Positions 24,875 through 40,297 of a stretch of 64,000 bases of DNA are shown one piece after another (position 1 is the stretch's first letter; each line of letters begins with the position of its first letter). The stretch comes from Nakamurella panacisegetis (GTDB taxonomy: Bacteria > Actinomycetota > Actinomycetes > Mycobacteriales > Nakamurellaceae): positions 2,790,001 through 2,854,000 of the forward strand of contig NZ_LT629710.1 of NCBI RefSeq assembly GCF_900104535.1. Reading direction: 5' to 3'. Both the position numbers and the translations under genes were made by a program. A model generated the notes under the pieces. That model was not told the origin of the DNA. It was given only the letters and a program-made list of their open reading frames with translations, and ran no database searches.

Positions 24875-24956
24875 ATCCAGTCTTCGGACCGACCGCTCCC
24901 CAGCGGCGACGGCCCGGATATCCGCACCACACACCCAGCAGAAATCAGGAAGAGAA

Positions 24957-25391
24957 ATGCCTCCGAAGAAGAAGAAGCTTGCAGCGGTCATCAAGCTGCA
25001 GATCAAGGCCGGAATGGCCAACCCGGCACCGCCGGTCGGACCCGCGCTCGGTCAGCACGGCGTCAACATCATGGAGTTCTGCAAGGCCTACAACGCTGCG
25101 ACCGAGTCGCAGCGTGGGGACGTCGTCCCGGTCGAGATCTCCGTGTACGAAGACCGTACGTTCGACTTCAAGCTGAAGACCCCTCCCGCTGCTCGGCTGC
25201 TCCTCAAGGCCGCCGGCGTCGAGAAGGGTTCGGGCACCCCGCACACCACCAAGGTGGCCAGCATCACGGCCGCCCAGGTGCGCGAGATCGCCACCCTCAA
25301 GCAGGTCGACCTGAACGCGAACGACATCGACGCCGCCGCCAAGATCATTGCCGGCACCGCGCGCTCGATGGGCATCACCGTCCAGGGCTGA
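24957..25391 (+). CDS. rplK: 50S ribosomal protein L11
   Basis: 144-residue L11 of the GTPase-associated centre. Begins [18 protein letters not shown] and contains the proline-rich [20 protein letters not shown] and the RNA-binding C-terminal domain ending [13 protein letters not shown] at 24957 with AGGAAGAG ahead. Unusually, 167 bp containing a palindromic element separate it from rplA, normally its close neighbour. Confidence 0.98.
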   Translation: MPPKKKKLAAVIKLQIKAGMANPAPPVGPALGQHGVNIMEFCKAYNAATESQRGDVVPVEISVYEDRTFDFKLKTPPAARLLLKAAGVEKGSGTPHTTKVASITAAQVREIATLKQVDLNANDIDAAAKIIAGTARSMGITVQG

Positions 25392-25400
25392 CCCAGTCCC

Positions 25401-25481
25401 GCGCATATCGATCTGCTTGGCGCAGACGGATCTGCCCGTTTCGGCGGGCAACCGCCACTCATCCGGCGGTTCGATATGCGC
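25401..25481. repeat. Palindromic intergenic element C (GCGCATA family)
   Basis: 81-bp element between rplK and rplA. Ends are GCGCATATCGA and TCGATATGCGC in inverted orientation; a second unit (GCGCAGACGGATCTGCCCG) and an inner hairpin AACCGCC/GGCGGTT lie between. It matches elements A and B in ends, unit length and nested hairpin. It could act as a partial terminator or processing site inside the L11 operon. Confidence 0.75.
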
Positions 25482-25558
25482 AGCACCACCAGTGGGAGGG
25501 CCCGCGCCGGCCCGAACAACCACGAACTCCACCCATACTTGATATTCAGGAGAAGGAA

Positions 25559-26272
25559 ATGAAGCGCTCCAAGGCCTACAAGGCCGCTATTGAGCTCGTC
25601 GACCGCGAGAACCTGTACAGCCCGCTCGAGGCGGCCGCACTCGCTCAGAAGACGTCCGCGACCAAGATGGACAGCACTGTGGAGGTTGCCCTCCTGCTGG
25701 GTGTCGACCCCCGCAAGGCTGACCAGATGGTCCGTGGCACCGTCAACCTGCCCCACGGCACCGGCAAGACGGCTCGCGTCGTCGTGTTCGCCGTCGGCGA
25801 CAAGGCCGCCGAGGCCGAGGCCGCCGGCGCCGACGTGGTCGGCAGCGATGACCTGATCGCCCGCATCCAGGGTGGCTGGACCGATTTCGACGCCGCCATC
25901 GCGACGCCGGACCAGATGGCCAAGGTCGGCCGTATCGCCCGTGTCCTCGGACCGCGTGGCCTGATGCCGAACCCGAAGACCGGCACCGTGACGGCCGACG
26001 TGGCCAAGGCGGTCACGGAGATCAAGGGTGGAAAGATCAACTTCCGCGTGGACAAGGCCGCCAACCTGCACCTGGTCATCGGCAAGGTCTCCTTCCCGAC
26101 CGAGAAGCTGGTCGAGAACTACGCCGCCGCCCTCGACGAGGTGCTGCGCTCCAAGCCGTCCGCGGCGAAGGGCAAGTACGTCAAGAAGGTCTTCTTCTCC
26201 ACCACCATGGGCCCGGGCATCCCGGTCGATCCGGCACGGACCCGCAACCTGCTCGAGCTCGAAGAAGGCTGA
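25559..26272 (+). CDS. rplA: 50S ribosomal protein L1
   Basis: 237-residue L1 of the E-site stalk; L1 also represses its own operon in many bacteria by binding mRNA. Signature [19 protein letters not shown] is present. ATG at 25559 follows AGGAGAAGGAA. The inserted palindrome lies upstream, so the normal L1 operator position (before rplK) is not disturbed. A strong terminator follows 38 bp after the stop. Confidence 0.98.
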   Translation: MKRSKAYKAAIELVDRENLYSPLEAAALAQKTSATKMDSTVEVALLLGVDPRKADQMVRGTVNLPHGTGKTARVVVFAVGDKAAEAEAAGADVVGSDDLIARIQGGWTDFDAAIATPDQMAKVGRIARVLGPRGLMPNPKTGTVTADVAKAVTEIKGGKINFRVDKAANLHLVIGKVSFPTEKLVENYAAALDEVLRSKPSAAKGKYVKKVFFSTTMGPGIPVDPARTRNLLELEEG

Positions 26273-26310
26273 CCCGCGCTGCGCGGGCTGGGGCCGCGCA
26301 CACACATCAC

Positions 26311-26348
26311 GAAAGACCCCCGACCGGGAACCCGGTCGGGGGTCTTTC
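26311..26348 (+). terminator. Terminator of secE-nusG-rplK-rplA
   Basis: Perfect 18-bp stem (GAAAGACCCCCGACCGGG and its complement) with a two-base loop, ending in TCTTTCGTCG; one of the strongest hairpins in the window. Confidence 0.88.
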
Positions 26349-26472
26349 GTCGTTCCGACCGTGCGCGGTCGCCCACGCGGAGCGCGGTGCGGGGCCGCCG
26401 GACGGCAATGGCATGCTGACGCCCAACAGAGCGCCTGGTCGTGGGAACCTGGGGGCGGAAAGTGGGGGATTC

Positions 26473-27408
26473 ATGTTCCGAGAGCGCCGACGTCCGACTG
26501 TCCGCGGCGGGGTGTGGCGGCTGGCCGCCGGGCTCACCGCCGTCCTGATCACGGCGGCCTGCGCCACCTCCGTGTCCGGCTCCGCGTCTCCGGTGGCCGG
26601 TGCGGTCGACCTGCCGTCGTCGACGGCGGCAACCGGCCCGATCACCATCGCCTCGACCGCTCCGACCGGGATCAGCTCCCATCGGACCTCCTCGGCCTCG
26701 CCGACCGTGGTGTCCCACGTTCCGCGGACCACCGGGACGGACTCGACGAGCAGGCCGTCCGAGGCGACCACCGGCGGAAAGATGGATGGTCCGACGTTCG
26801 CCCGGAAGCTGGAAGCCGCGAATGCCACGGTGAAGACCGTCCGCGGATCGCTGAGCATGGCGTCGTCCACGATCTCCATGGACGGCACGTTCAGCGAGAC
26901 CCTGTCAGGTCCCAGCGTGTCCGGTCTGTCGATGTCGGTCTTCATCAAGGCCGGAGGGCAGAGTCTTCCGATGAGTTTCCTGCTCGTCGGGGGGAAGGTG
27001 TACCTCGGGGGTGACACCGTCCTGGCCGCGGTTGGTGCGGGGTCGAAGAAGTGGGCGCTGGCCAGCACAGCATCGTCGAACTCCACCCTCCGCGCGCTGG
27101 CCCAGCAGATGGACGGACTTACCACGTCGGCCGGCGTGTCCCAGTACCGCGAGCTCGCGGCGGCGGCGACCGCCATCCAGGATGGCGGGGTACAGAAGGT
27201 CGCCGGCAAGAGCGCCCACCGATACACCCTGACGACGCTCACCTCCGGCGAGGTCGACGTCTGGGTGGATTCGTCGTTCCGGCTGGTCCGAGTCGCGACG
27301 AACACGACGATGAGCGGATCGAAGACGGCCATCACCATGACGGTCAGCGGTTACAACTCGGCGGTCGTGATCAAGGTACCGCCCGCAGCCGACGTCTTCA
27401 CCGGGTGA
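26473..27408 (+). CDS. Predicted lipoprotein, LppX/LprG-like
   Basis: A 311-residue exported lipoprotein. A basic start ([13 protein letters not shown]), a hydrophobic segment and lipobox ITAAC put lipid-modified cysteine near residue 30; a Ser/Thr-rich linker runs to about residue 95. The rest ([44 protein letters not shown]) has the repeated beta-strand pattern of LolA-like mycobacterial lipoproteins such as LppX and LprG, which carry lipids. The assignment rests on pattern only. ATG at 26473 is chosen over a longer frame (26413) because the signal peptide starts there. It sits alone between terminators of two ribosomal operons. Confidence 0.65.
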   Translation: MFRERRRPTVRGGVWRLAAGLTAVLITAACATSVSGSASPVAGAVDLPSSTAATGPITIASTAPTGISSHRTSSASPTVVSHVPRTTGTDSTSRPSEATTGGKMDGPTFARKLEAANATVKTVRGSLSMASSTISMDGTFSETLSGPSVSGLSMSVFIKAGGQSLPMSFLLVGGKVYLGGDTVLAAVGAGSKKWALASTASSNSTLRALAQQMDGLTTSAGVSQYRELAAAATAIQDGGVQKVAGKSAHRYTLTTLTSGEVDVWVDSSFRLVRVATNTTMSGSKTAITMTVSGYNSAVVIKVPPAADVFTG

Positions 27409-27685
27409 GACCTCCCGCGCCGGACTGATTTGGTGCTTCACCGGGTGGTCCCGTAGCCTGGAACAGTTCCACCGAAGACCGTCGGCTCCCGCGTGCCCTG
27501 TGAAGGGTTTCGCGGGCGAAGGTTCGCGAGACGCGAATGGCCCACGCAGGAGGACGAGGTTCCCGAGCAGGTTCACCTGCCTCCACGCCCCGTGCCCTTG
27601 CGGCCGGGGCGTTTGTCGTTCCTGCGGTCGGTGGTCACGAGCCATGTTTGTTCCGCACGAACTACGAACGAGGAAGGAGGCGAGG
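27409..27685 (+). promoter_or_regulatory. rplJ leader region with candidate promoter (L10 leader)
   Basis: 277 bp without a gene before rplJ. A candidate promoter is TTGGTG (27430-27435), 18-bp spacer, TAGCCT (27454-27459). The transcribed leader has several short complementary runs (for example around 27500-27560), in the position where L10(L12)4 binds its own mRNA in other bacteria. The fold was not computed, so the leader call is by position. Confidence 0.4.
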
Positions 27686-28291
27686 ATGGCAAAGCCCGAC
27701 AAGGTGGCGACTGTCGCCGAGATCGCGGACCAGTTCCGCAATTCGTCCGCCGCGGTCGTCACCGAATACCGCGGTCTGACGATGTCGCAGCTCACGACGC
27801 TCCGTAAGTCTCTGGGCAGCGACACCGCCTACACCGTCGCCAAGAACACCCTGGTCAAGCGGGCAGCCGCTGACGCCGGGGTGGAAGGTCTGGACGATCT
27901 GTTCACCGGCCCGACGGCCGTCGCATTCATCAGCGGCGAGCCCGTTGACGCTGCGAAGGTGCTCCGCGACTTCGCCAAGGCGAACCCGCTGCTGGTCATC
28001 AAGGGCGGTCTGCTCGACGGCAAGGCGCTGGATGCCAAGGAGGTCGGCAAGCTGGCCGACCTGGAGTCCCGCGAGGTGCTGCTCGGCAAGATGGCCGGCG
28101 CCATGCTGGCCACACTGACCAAGGCGGCGATCGTCCTCAACGCTCTTCCGTCCCAGGTGGCGCGGCTCTCCGCGGCCCTGGTCGAGAAGCGCACCGAGGA
28201 AGAGGGCGCACCGGCTGTGGCCGACGCCCCCGTCGAGGACGCCCCGGCGGCCGAGGCGACCACGCAGGAGACGGCCGAAGTTTCGGTCTGA
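27686..28291 (+). CDS. rplJ: 50S ribosomal protein L10
   Basis: 201-residue L10, which anchors the L7/L12 stalk on 23S rRNA. Start [17 protein letters not shown] follows AGGAAGGAGGCGAGG; a longer in-frame opening upstream lies in the leader and is rejected. The RNA-binding domain shows [19 protein letters not shown] and KNTLVKRA; an acidic Ala/Glu-rich C-terminus of about 35 residues is an actinobacterial trait. rplL follows. Confidence 0.98.
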   Translation: MAKPDKVATVAEIADQFRNSSAAVVTEYRGLTMSQLTTLRKSLGSDTAYTVAKNTLVKRAAADAGVEGLDDLFTGPTAVAFISGEPVDAAKVLRDFAKANPLLVIKGGLLDGKALDAKEVGKLADLESREVLLGKMAGAMLATLTKAAIVLNALPSQVARLSAALVEKRTEEEGAPAVADAPVEDAPAAEATTQETAEVSV

Positions 28292-28402
28292 TCCGACCAG
28301 TAGCACCCGGTCGGATCGACCGGTACACCCCAACCCTCACGTGACACCCTGCGAACGCATCTGCTGATGCGGGGGATACGTACCAATGAAAGGACGCCCA
28401 TC

Positions 28403-28789
28403 ATGGCGAAGCTCACCACCGACGAATTGCTCGAGGCCTTCAAGGAACTGACCCTGATCGAGCTCTCCGAGTTCGTCAAGCAGTTCGAAGAGACCTTCGG
28501 CGTTACCGCCGCCGCTCCGGTTGCCGTTGCCGGCCCGGCCGGCCCGGCCGCCGCCGCCGAGGTTGCCGAGGAGCAGGACGAGTTTGACGTCATCCTCGAG
28601 TCCGCCGGCGAGAAGAAGGTCCAGGTCATCAAGGCCGTCCGCGAGCTCGTGTCGGGCCTCGGCCTGAAGGAAGCCAAGGACCTGGTCGACGCTGCTCCGA
28701 AGGCGATCCTCGAGAAGGCCACCAAGGAGGCCGCCGAGGCCGCCAAGGCCAAGCTCGAAGAGGCCGGCGCCAAGGCGACCGTCAAGTAA
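28403..28789 (+). CDS. rplL: 50S ribosomal protein L7/L12
   Basis: 128-residue stalk protein that recruits translation GTPases. N-terminal dimerisation domain ([20 protein letters not shown]), an Ala/Pro/Gly hinge near residues 38-55, and the C-terminal factor-binding domain with [23 protein letters not shown] at 28403 with AAAGGA ahead. A terminator follows. Confidence 0.98.
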   Translation: MAKLTTDELLEAFKELTLIELSEFVKQFEETFGVTAAAPVAVAGPAGPAAAAEVAEEQDEFDVILESAGEKKVQVIKAVRELVSGLGLKEAKDLVDAAPKAILEKATKEAAEAAKAKLEEAGAKATVK

Positions 28790-28840
28790 TTCCGCGCATC
28801 CGCGCCGCCGCCCGATTGGGTGGCACCTGCATCACCGCCG

Positions 28841-28883
28841 CTGGGGCGGAACCACGAAGGTGGTTCCGCCCCAGCAGTCTTTT
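28841..28883 (+). terminator. Terminator after rplL
   Basis: Perfect 15-bp stem CTGGGGCGGAACCAC/GTGGTTCCGCCCCAG with GAAG loop, followed by CAGTCTTTTT: the only hairpin in this window with a clear T-run. Confidence 0.92.
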
Positions 28884-28914
28884 TGCTGGGCCGGCGAAGC
28901 CGCCGCCACGAACC

Positions 28915-29478
28915 TCAAGGGAGTTCCATCGCCTCCGCCCGGGCGATCTCCGCGAAGGCCGCGTCCAGGTAGCGAACCAGCGGGCGGCCCCCGGTCGACA
29001 ACAGGTCGGCCAGCAACAGGGGAGCGTGTCGCCCGTACTCGGCCGCCGTCGGGGCCCGCGGCACGATCGGACGGTCGCCCGGCAGGTCAGGGTCCCGCCA
29101 ATCGGCGGCGACCGATGGCCGGGCGACTTCCTGGTAGGTGACTCCGGGCTCGTGGATACCGAGGGCGCTCGACAGCACGGCGAGCAGGGCCTCCACCCGG
29201 ACCGTGTCGGCCGGTAGCCACAGGGTGGTTGCGGCGTAGGACCGGCTCAGAACGGTTCGGATGTCGTCGGCGTCGAGACCGTCGACGTGCTGGTCTTCCA
29301 ACAGTTGGCGAATCAACGCGCCCAGCAGCAGCCCGGTCGGCTCCGCCGGTTGCGCCGACAGCTCGACGACGGCCGCTTCGAAGGCCGGTCGATCGGCCGA
29401 CTGCGCCGCGTCGACGGCCAACAGGACGGCCGTACCGATCCCCCGGGCCGGCCCACCGAGTTCACGCCAGGACACCAT
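28915..29478 (-). CDS. Hypothetical protein, 187 residues
   Basis: Family not recognised. The ATG at 29478 has GAGGAG about six bases ahead; the longer frame beyond it is antisense to the next gene. No membrane segment or signal is visible. The N-terminal half is helical and Ala-rich (VLLAVDAAQSADRPAFEAAV), the middle contains YAATTLWLPADTVRVEALL, and the C-terminus HAPLLLADLLSTGGRPLVRY. It is antisense to the ribosomal operons and sits in the gap between rplL and rpoB. Codon use looks like that of its neighbours, so it is probably real. Confidence 0.7.
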   Translation of the reverse strand: MVSWRELGGPARGIGTAVLLAVDAAQSADRPAFEAAVVELSAQPAEPTGLLLGALIRQLLEDQHVDGLDADDIRTVLSRSYAATTLWLPADTVRVEALLAVLSSALGIHEPGVTYQEVARPSVAADWRDPDLPGDRPIVPRAPTAAEYGRHAPLLLADLLSTGGRPLVRYLDAAFAEIARAEAMELP

Positions 29479-29637
29479 GTGACTCCTCGGACTGCCGGTT
29501 CGGCTGGGACGGTCGGTAGCGGTCACGTTAGCCACGGACACCGACACCCGGGTTGTTGCGTCCGGCCGCTCAGCCCGTCGCGGTCCCGGCCGGCTCTCGC
29601 CGTGCGCTGCCACCGGCGACCGTCTACCTTCTTGGCC

Positions 29638-30021
29638 ATGATCGATCACTTCGGGGTTCAGGTCCGTGACGTCGACACCTCGGCTGCGTTCTACCTGAAG
29701 GTCTTCGCACCGGTCGGCTTCCGCGAGGCCATGCGCATACCGGTAGGGGACACCGCGGTCGTCGGGTTCAGTGGTCCGGACGGCAATCCGCAGTTCTGGA
29801 TCTCGCCCTTCGAACCGGGCACTGAGCCCAGTCGCGGTCTGCACATCGCTTTCCCCGCCGCCGACCGCGACCAGGTCCGGGCGGTCCACGCGATCGCCGT
29901 GGCCGACGGCATCGAGGTGCTGCACGCCCCGCGGGAATGGCCGGAGTATCACCCCGGCTACTACGCGGTGTTCCTTCGCGACCCGGACGGTAACAACGTC
30001 GAGGCGGTGTGCCACCACTAG
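29638..30021 (+). CDS. VOC-family (glyoxalase/dioxygenase fold) protein
   Basis: 127-residue single VOC module built of two beta-alpha-beta-beta-beta units, as in glyoxalase-like and antibiotic-binding proteins. Candidate metal or ligand residues are H4 (IDHFGVQV), H in RGLHIAF and E in NNVEAVCHH; the segment FLRDPDGNNVEAV is diagnostic of the fold. It starts at ATG 29638 with little binding site visible. No operon partner; specific reaction unknown. Confidence 0.88.
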   Translation: MIDHFGVQVRDVDTSAAFYLKVFAPVGFREAMRIPVGDTAVVGFSGPDGNPQFWISPFEPGTEPSRGLHIAFPAADRDQVRAVHAIAVADGIEVLHAPREWPEYHPGYYAVFLRDPDGNNVEAVCHH

Positions 30022-30782
30022 TGTCGGGGCGGCCACGGCTGCTGATGAGCCGGTCCGGGAGTGGAACGAGACGGTGGCGGTGGCGGCGAGGGTCACGCTC
30101 AAGGCACTGTCCCCCGCGGCGATGGCCACATCCTGATCCGATGCGGCATCCGGTCAGGACCGTGCACATGGTGTTGCCGCAGATCGGACCACGTACGCGC
30201 GGACGGCCCGCGATCGGGGGCGGGGAGAAATTGATCGGCCAGCCTTCTTGACGGATCGCTCCTGGCGGGCCACGCTTGGTCCAGCGACGTCGGCTCCCGT
30301 GTGGTCTCGGGCGCCGTTCCCCGCGAGGTTGGAGCTGTGCGGTAGGGCCCGAAGATCGCTGTGAAGCACCGGTTGCTCGTGACAACCAGGTGGTAGCCAT
30401 CGAAGAGTCGGCCCCCCGGCATCCGCCCGCCAGGGCACGTCTGGACAGTTGTGTCCATTGCTGCTAGGCTGCGTGTTTGCGCTGCCTACTTTTTGCTGCC
30501 ATCGACCGGTTCGGCCCCTTCGCCAGGGCTGGGTCGTGCGTGATCAGGCAAAACTTCGGCGGGCGCCGTCAGTCTCGCGGTCACCGCGTCGTCATCCTCA
30601 AGGAGGGGTCCGGATCAGCAAATCGTTTCGGACCCAGCCGGTGGCGACCCCAGGGAATCTCGAGCCGGACGGCATCGTGCCCGCGTCAGGCAGATCGTAG
30701 TACAGGAGTTCGATCGAAGTAACGGCAACACCAGCACGACAGCACAGTAGACCGACGGCGCTTGTCCTTGGAAGGACGCATC
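30022..30782 (+). other. Gene-free region upstream of rpoB
   Basis: About 760 bp without a convincing gene; open frames on either strand have no family features. It holds the rpoB promoter described at 30442-30470 and a leader of roughly 300 nt up to the rpoB start. Nothing else was recognised. Confidence 0.6.
30442..30470 (+). promoter_or_regulatory. Candidate rpoB promoter with overlapping inverted repeat
   Basis: TGGACA (30442-30447), a 17-bp spacer and TAGGCT (30465-30470) match a housekeeping sigma promoter. The -35 box is one arm of the perfect inverted repeat TGGACA-GTTG-TGTCCA (30442-30457), which could be a regulator site or chance. Confidence 0.6.
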
Positions 30783-34241
<3,459 letters not shown>

Positions 34242-34415
34242 TCTGGAAGCCATCGTCGAGGTGAGGCGGTCGGCCGGCTGGAAACCGGCCGCCGCCCACC
34301 GCGATGAGAAGTTCCCGCTTCCTACCCCCGGGTGCACCGCAAGTGCCACCGAGCTTCCGGACGAGAGTCCGGAAGCGGTGCCCCACCCTTTTGACAAGAC
34401 AGGGACGTGCAATCA

Positions 34416-38378
<3,963 letters not shown>

Positions 38379-38395
38379 TCCACCGCATCAACCGG

Positions 38396-38434
38396 ACGGC
38401 CCGGCTCTCCCACCCACGTGGGGGAGCCGGGCCG
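38396..38434 (+). terminator. Terminator after rpoC
   Basis: About 18-bp stem from ACGGCCCGGCTC to its complement with one G-T mismatch and a CAC loop, 17 bp after the rpoC stop. Confidence 0.85.
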
Positions 38435-38533
38435 TTCGGCGTTGGGGACCACCCGGCGGACCACCTGGCGCACCGTCCCGGCCGTCGCGAGTGGCTGCGA
38501 CACCGGTCCGTCGCCGGCACACCGGCTCCCGAT

Positions 38534-38764
38534 CGGCCAGCGGGGGTGCGGGCGGCCAGCGGGTGTGCGGGCGGCCAACGGTTGTGCGGACGGCCAGCGG
38601 GGGTGCGGACGGCCAGCGGGGGTGCGGACGGCCAGCGGGTGTGCGGACGGCCAACGGTTGTGCGGACGGCCAACGGGTGTGCGGACGGCCAGCTGGTGTG
38701 ACGACAAGCCCGCGGGTGTGACGACAAGCCCGCGGGTGTGACGACAAGCCCGCGGGTGTGGGGT
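38534..38764. repeat. Tandem repeat array after rpoC: nine 19-bp and three 20-bp units
   Basis: Units such as CGGCCAGCGGGTGTGCGGA (19 bp) run from 38534 to 38704, then three CAAGCCCGCGGGTGTGACGA-type 20-bp units. On the other strand the core reads CACACCCGCTGGCCG. The same core appears near 57222-57278 and 58990-59182. The open frames it generates on both strands are repeat artefacts. The whole rpoC to L,D-transpeptidase gap (38379-38906) holds this array and two terminators. Confidence 0.9.
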
Positions 38765-38835
38765 TGGCCAGTGCGGACCCGGTGACGAGTTCCGACCGGC
38801 CCGACCCCATCCAGCCGAGGCTGACCACAGCAGAA

Positions 38836-38868
38836 GAGCCGGTCCGCCCCTTTCGGGCGGACCGGCTC
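38836..38868. terminator. Second hairpin between convergent rpoC and L,D-transpeptidase gene
   Basis: Perfect 14-bp stem GAGCCGGTCCGCCC with its complement; likely the terminator of the minus-strand gene ending at 38907. Confidence 0.8.
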
Positions 38869-38906
38869 CTCGTTCAGCACTGGACCCCTGCAGGTCGCGC
38901 CGACCT

Positions 38907-40238
38907 CTAGTAGGGGGCGTAGCCGAAGACGTAGACCTGGTCCCCGACGTGCAGAGAGTTGAAGTACGTCTGCGCAGCCGACTGGGTCAGGTGGATGCAG
39001 CCGTGCGACTGCACGTACACGCTGCCCTCGTGGAACGCGATGCCACCGTCGAAGAACACCGAGTACGGCATCGGGGCGTTGTTGAACTCCGACGAGTGGT
39101 GGTTGATGTCCTTCCAGTACACGGTGAACATGCCGGCATTGGAGCGGTAGCCGGGGCGTCCCGAGGTCATCACCACCGGGCCGTAGGTGATCCGGCCACC
39201 GCTCTGCAGCCAGGTGACCGAATGGGTCAGATCGACGCAGGCGCGTGCGCTCACCGGGCAGGGGGTAGCGGGCGCCGTGATGGTCGCCGAGCGCGTGGCC
39301 GTGCCGTGGTTGGAGTCGCCGGCATACTGTGCCGTCAACGTGTGCCGGCCGGCCTTCAGGGCCGGGATGGTCAGGGCAGCTGCCCCGGCCGACAGCCGGG
39401 AGGCGCTGCGGGCCGTTCCGTCGACGAACAGGGTGACCACGCCGGTGGCCTTCGTTCCGGCCGACGTGATCCCGACCCGGACGATGCCGCCGGTGCCGTA
39501 GGCCAGGCTGGTCGGTGCGCTGAGATTGAGCGTGCTGGCAGCCTTGGCCGTATTGAGCACGACCGGTCGGCTGGACGGGGCGGTGTAGGCGTTACCGGAG
39601 TAGGTCAGGGTGAAGTTGGCCCGGCCCGCGTTCCAGCTCACGCTCGGCCGGAACTTGAGCGGGCCGCTGCTCGGCACGGCCAGCTTCTGGATGGTTCGGC
39701 CGCCGAGCATGAGGGAGGCCGTCCCGGGCGACACCTTGGGGCCGTTCACCACAACGTTCAGCGCGGCCTTGCCGCCGAAGACGACCGGCAGGGGGACCGA
39801 GACGTACCAGGTGGGCCTGGCGCGAGTCACGTCGAACGCCCGGTCTGCTCTCGACGACGCAACCGCGAGGTTCGGCGCCGGGACGTAGACCGCCCGTACG
39901 ACATGCCGTCCGACCGACGCACCGGTTCCGATCGAGACGGAAGCAATGCCGGAGATGGGCAGAGCGACGGTCGCGACGAGGGCCTGGTCGAGGTAGAACC
40001 GGACGCTGCCCGGGCGGGCATGCTGACCGCTGTCGCGGACCACCGCCCGAGCCACCGTCGCCGTGCCGTAGCCCCGGGCTGTCGGGGTCACGGTCAGGGT
40101 CGTTGTCGTCGGCTGGGCGACCACCGTCGGACCGGCCGCAGCGGCCATCCCGGACCCACCGAACAGCACGACGGCGACCAACGCGATCAGCGTGAGAATG
40201 GCCGGGGTCCCCGGCCGGGTGTGTTGCCGTGTGCTCAC
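38907..40238 (-). CDS. Exported L,D-transpeptidase (YkuD) with Ig-like repeats
   Basis: A 443-residue cell-wall enzyme that would make 3-3 peptidoglycan cross-links. The signal peptide (ILTLIALVAVVLFGGSGMAAAAG) is followed by two or three Ig-like beta repeats of about 90 residues (TTTLTVTPTARGYG; ALNVVVNGPKVSPGTASLML; STLNLSAPTSLAYGTGG) and a C-terminal YkuD domain from about 330. The catalytic motif is HEGSVYVQSHGCIHL: cysteine and histidine are kept, but the usual arginine after CI is histidine. GTG at 40238 follows GAAGGA. Confidence 0.9.
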   Translation of the reverse strand: MSTRQHTRPGTPAILTLIALVAVVLFGGSGMAAAAGPTVVAQPTTTTLTVTPTARGYGTATVARAVVRDSGQHARPGSVRFYLDQALVATVALPISGIASVSIGTGASVGRHVVRAVYVPAPNLAVASSRADRAFDVTRARPTWYVSVPLPVVFGGKAALNVVVNGPKVSPGTASLMLGGRTIQKLAVPSSGPLKFRPSVSWNAGRANFTLTYSGNAYTAPSSRPVVLNTAKAASTLNLSAPTSLAYGTGGIVRVGITSAGTKATGVVTLFVDGTARSASRLSAGAAALTIPALKAGRHTLTAQYAGDSNHGTATRSATITAPATPCPVSARACVDLTHSVTWLQSGGRITYGPVVMTSGRPGYRSNAGMFTVYWKDINHHSSEFNNAPMPYSVFFDGGIAFHEGSVYVQSHGCIHLTQSAAQTYFNSLHVGDQVYVFGYAPY

Positions 40239-40297
40239 ATGCAGTCCTTCGATGGGCGGGGTTGAAGCTTGAGCGTATCCGGCGAACGGCCCCACTA

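Noticed and set aside
29768-30400. Minus-strand ORF before rpoB
   Set aside because: Overlaps the VOC gene and promoter region, lacks any family features.
34407-34409. GTG at 34407 as the rpoC start
   Set aside because: Binding site AGGGA would be only one base away; GTG 34416 matches the family N-terminus.
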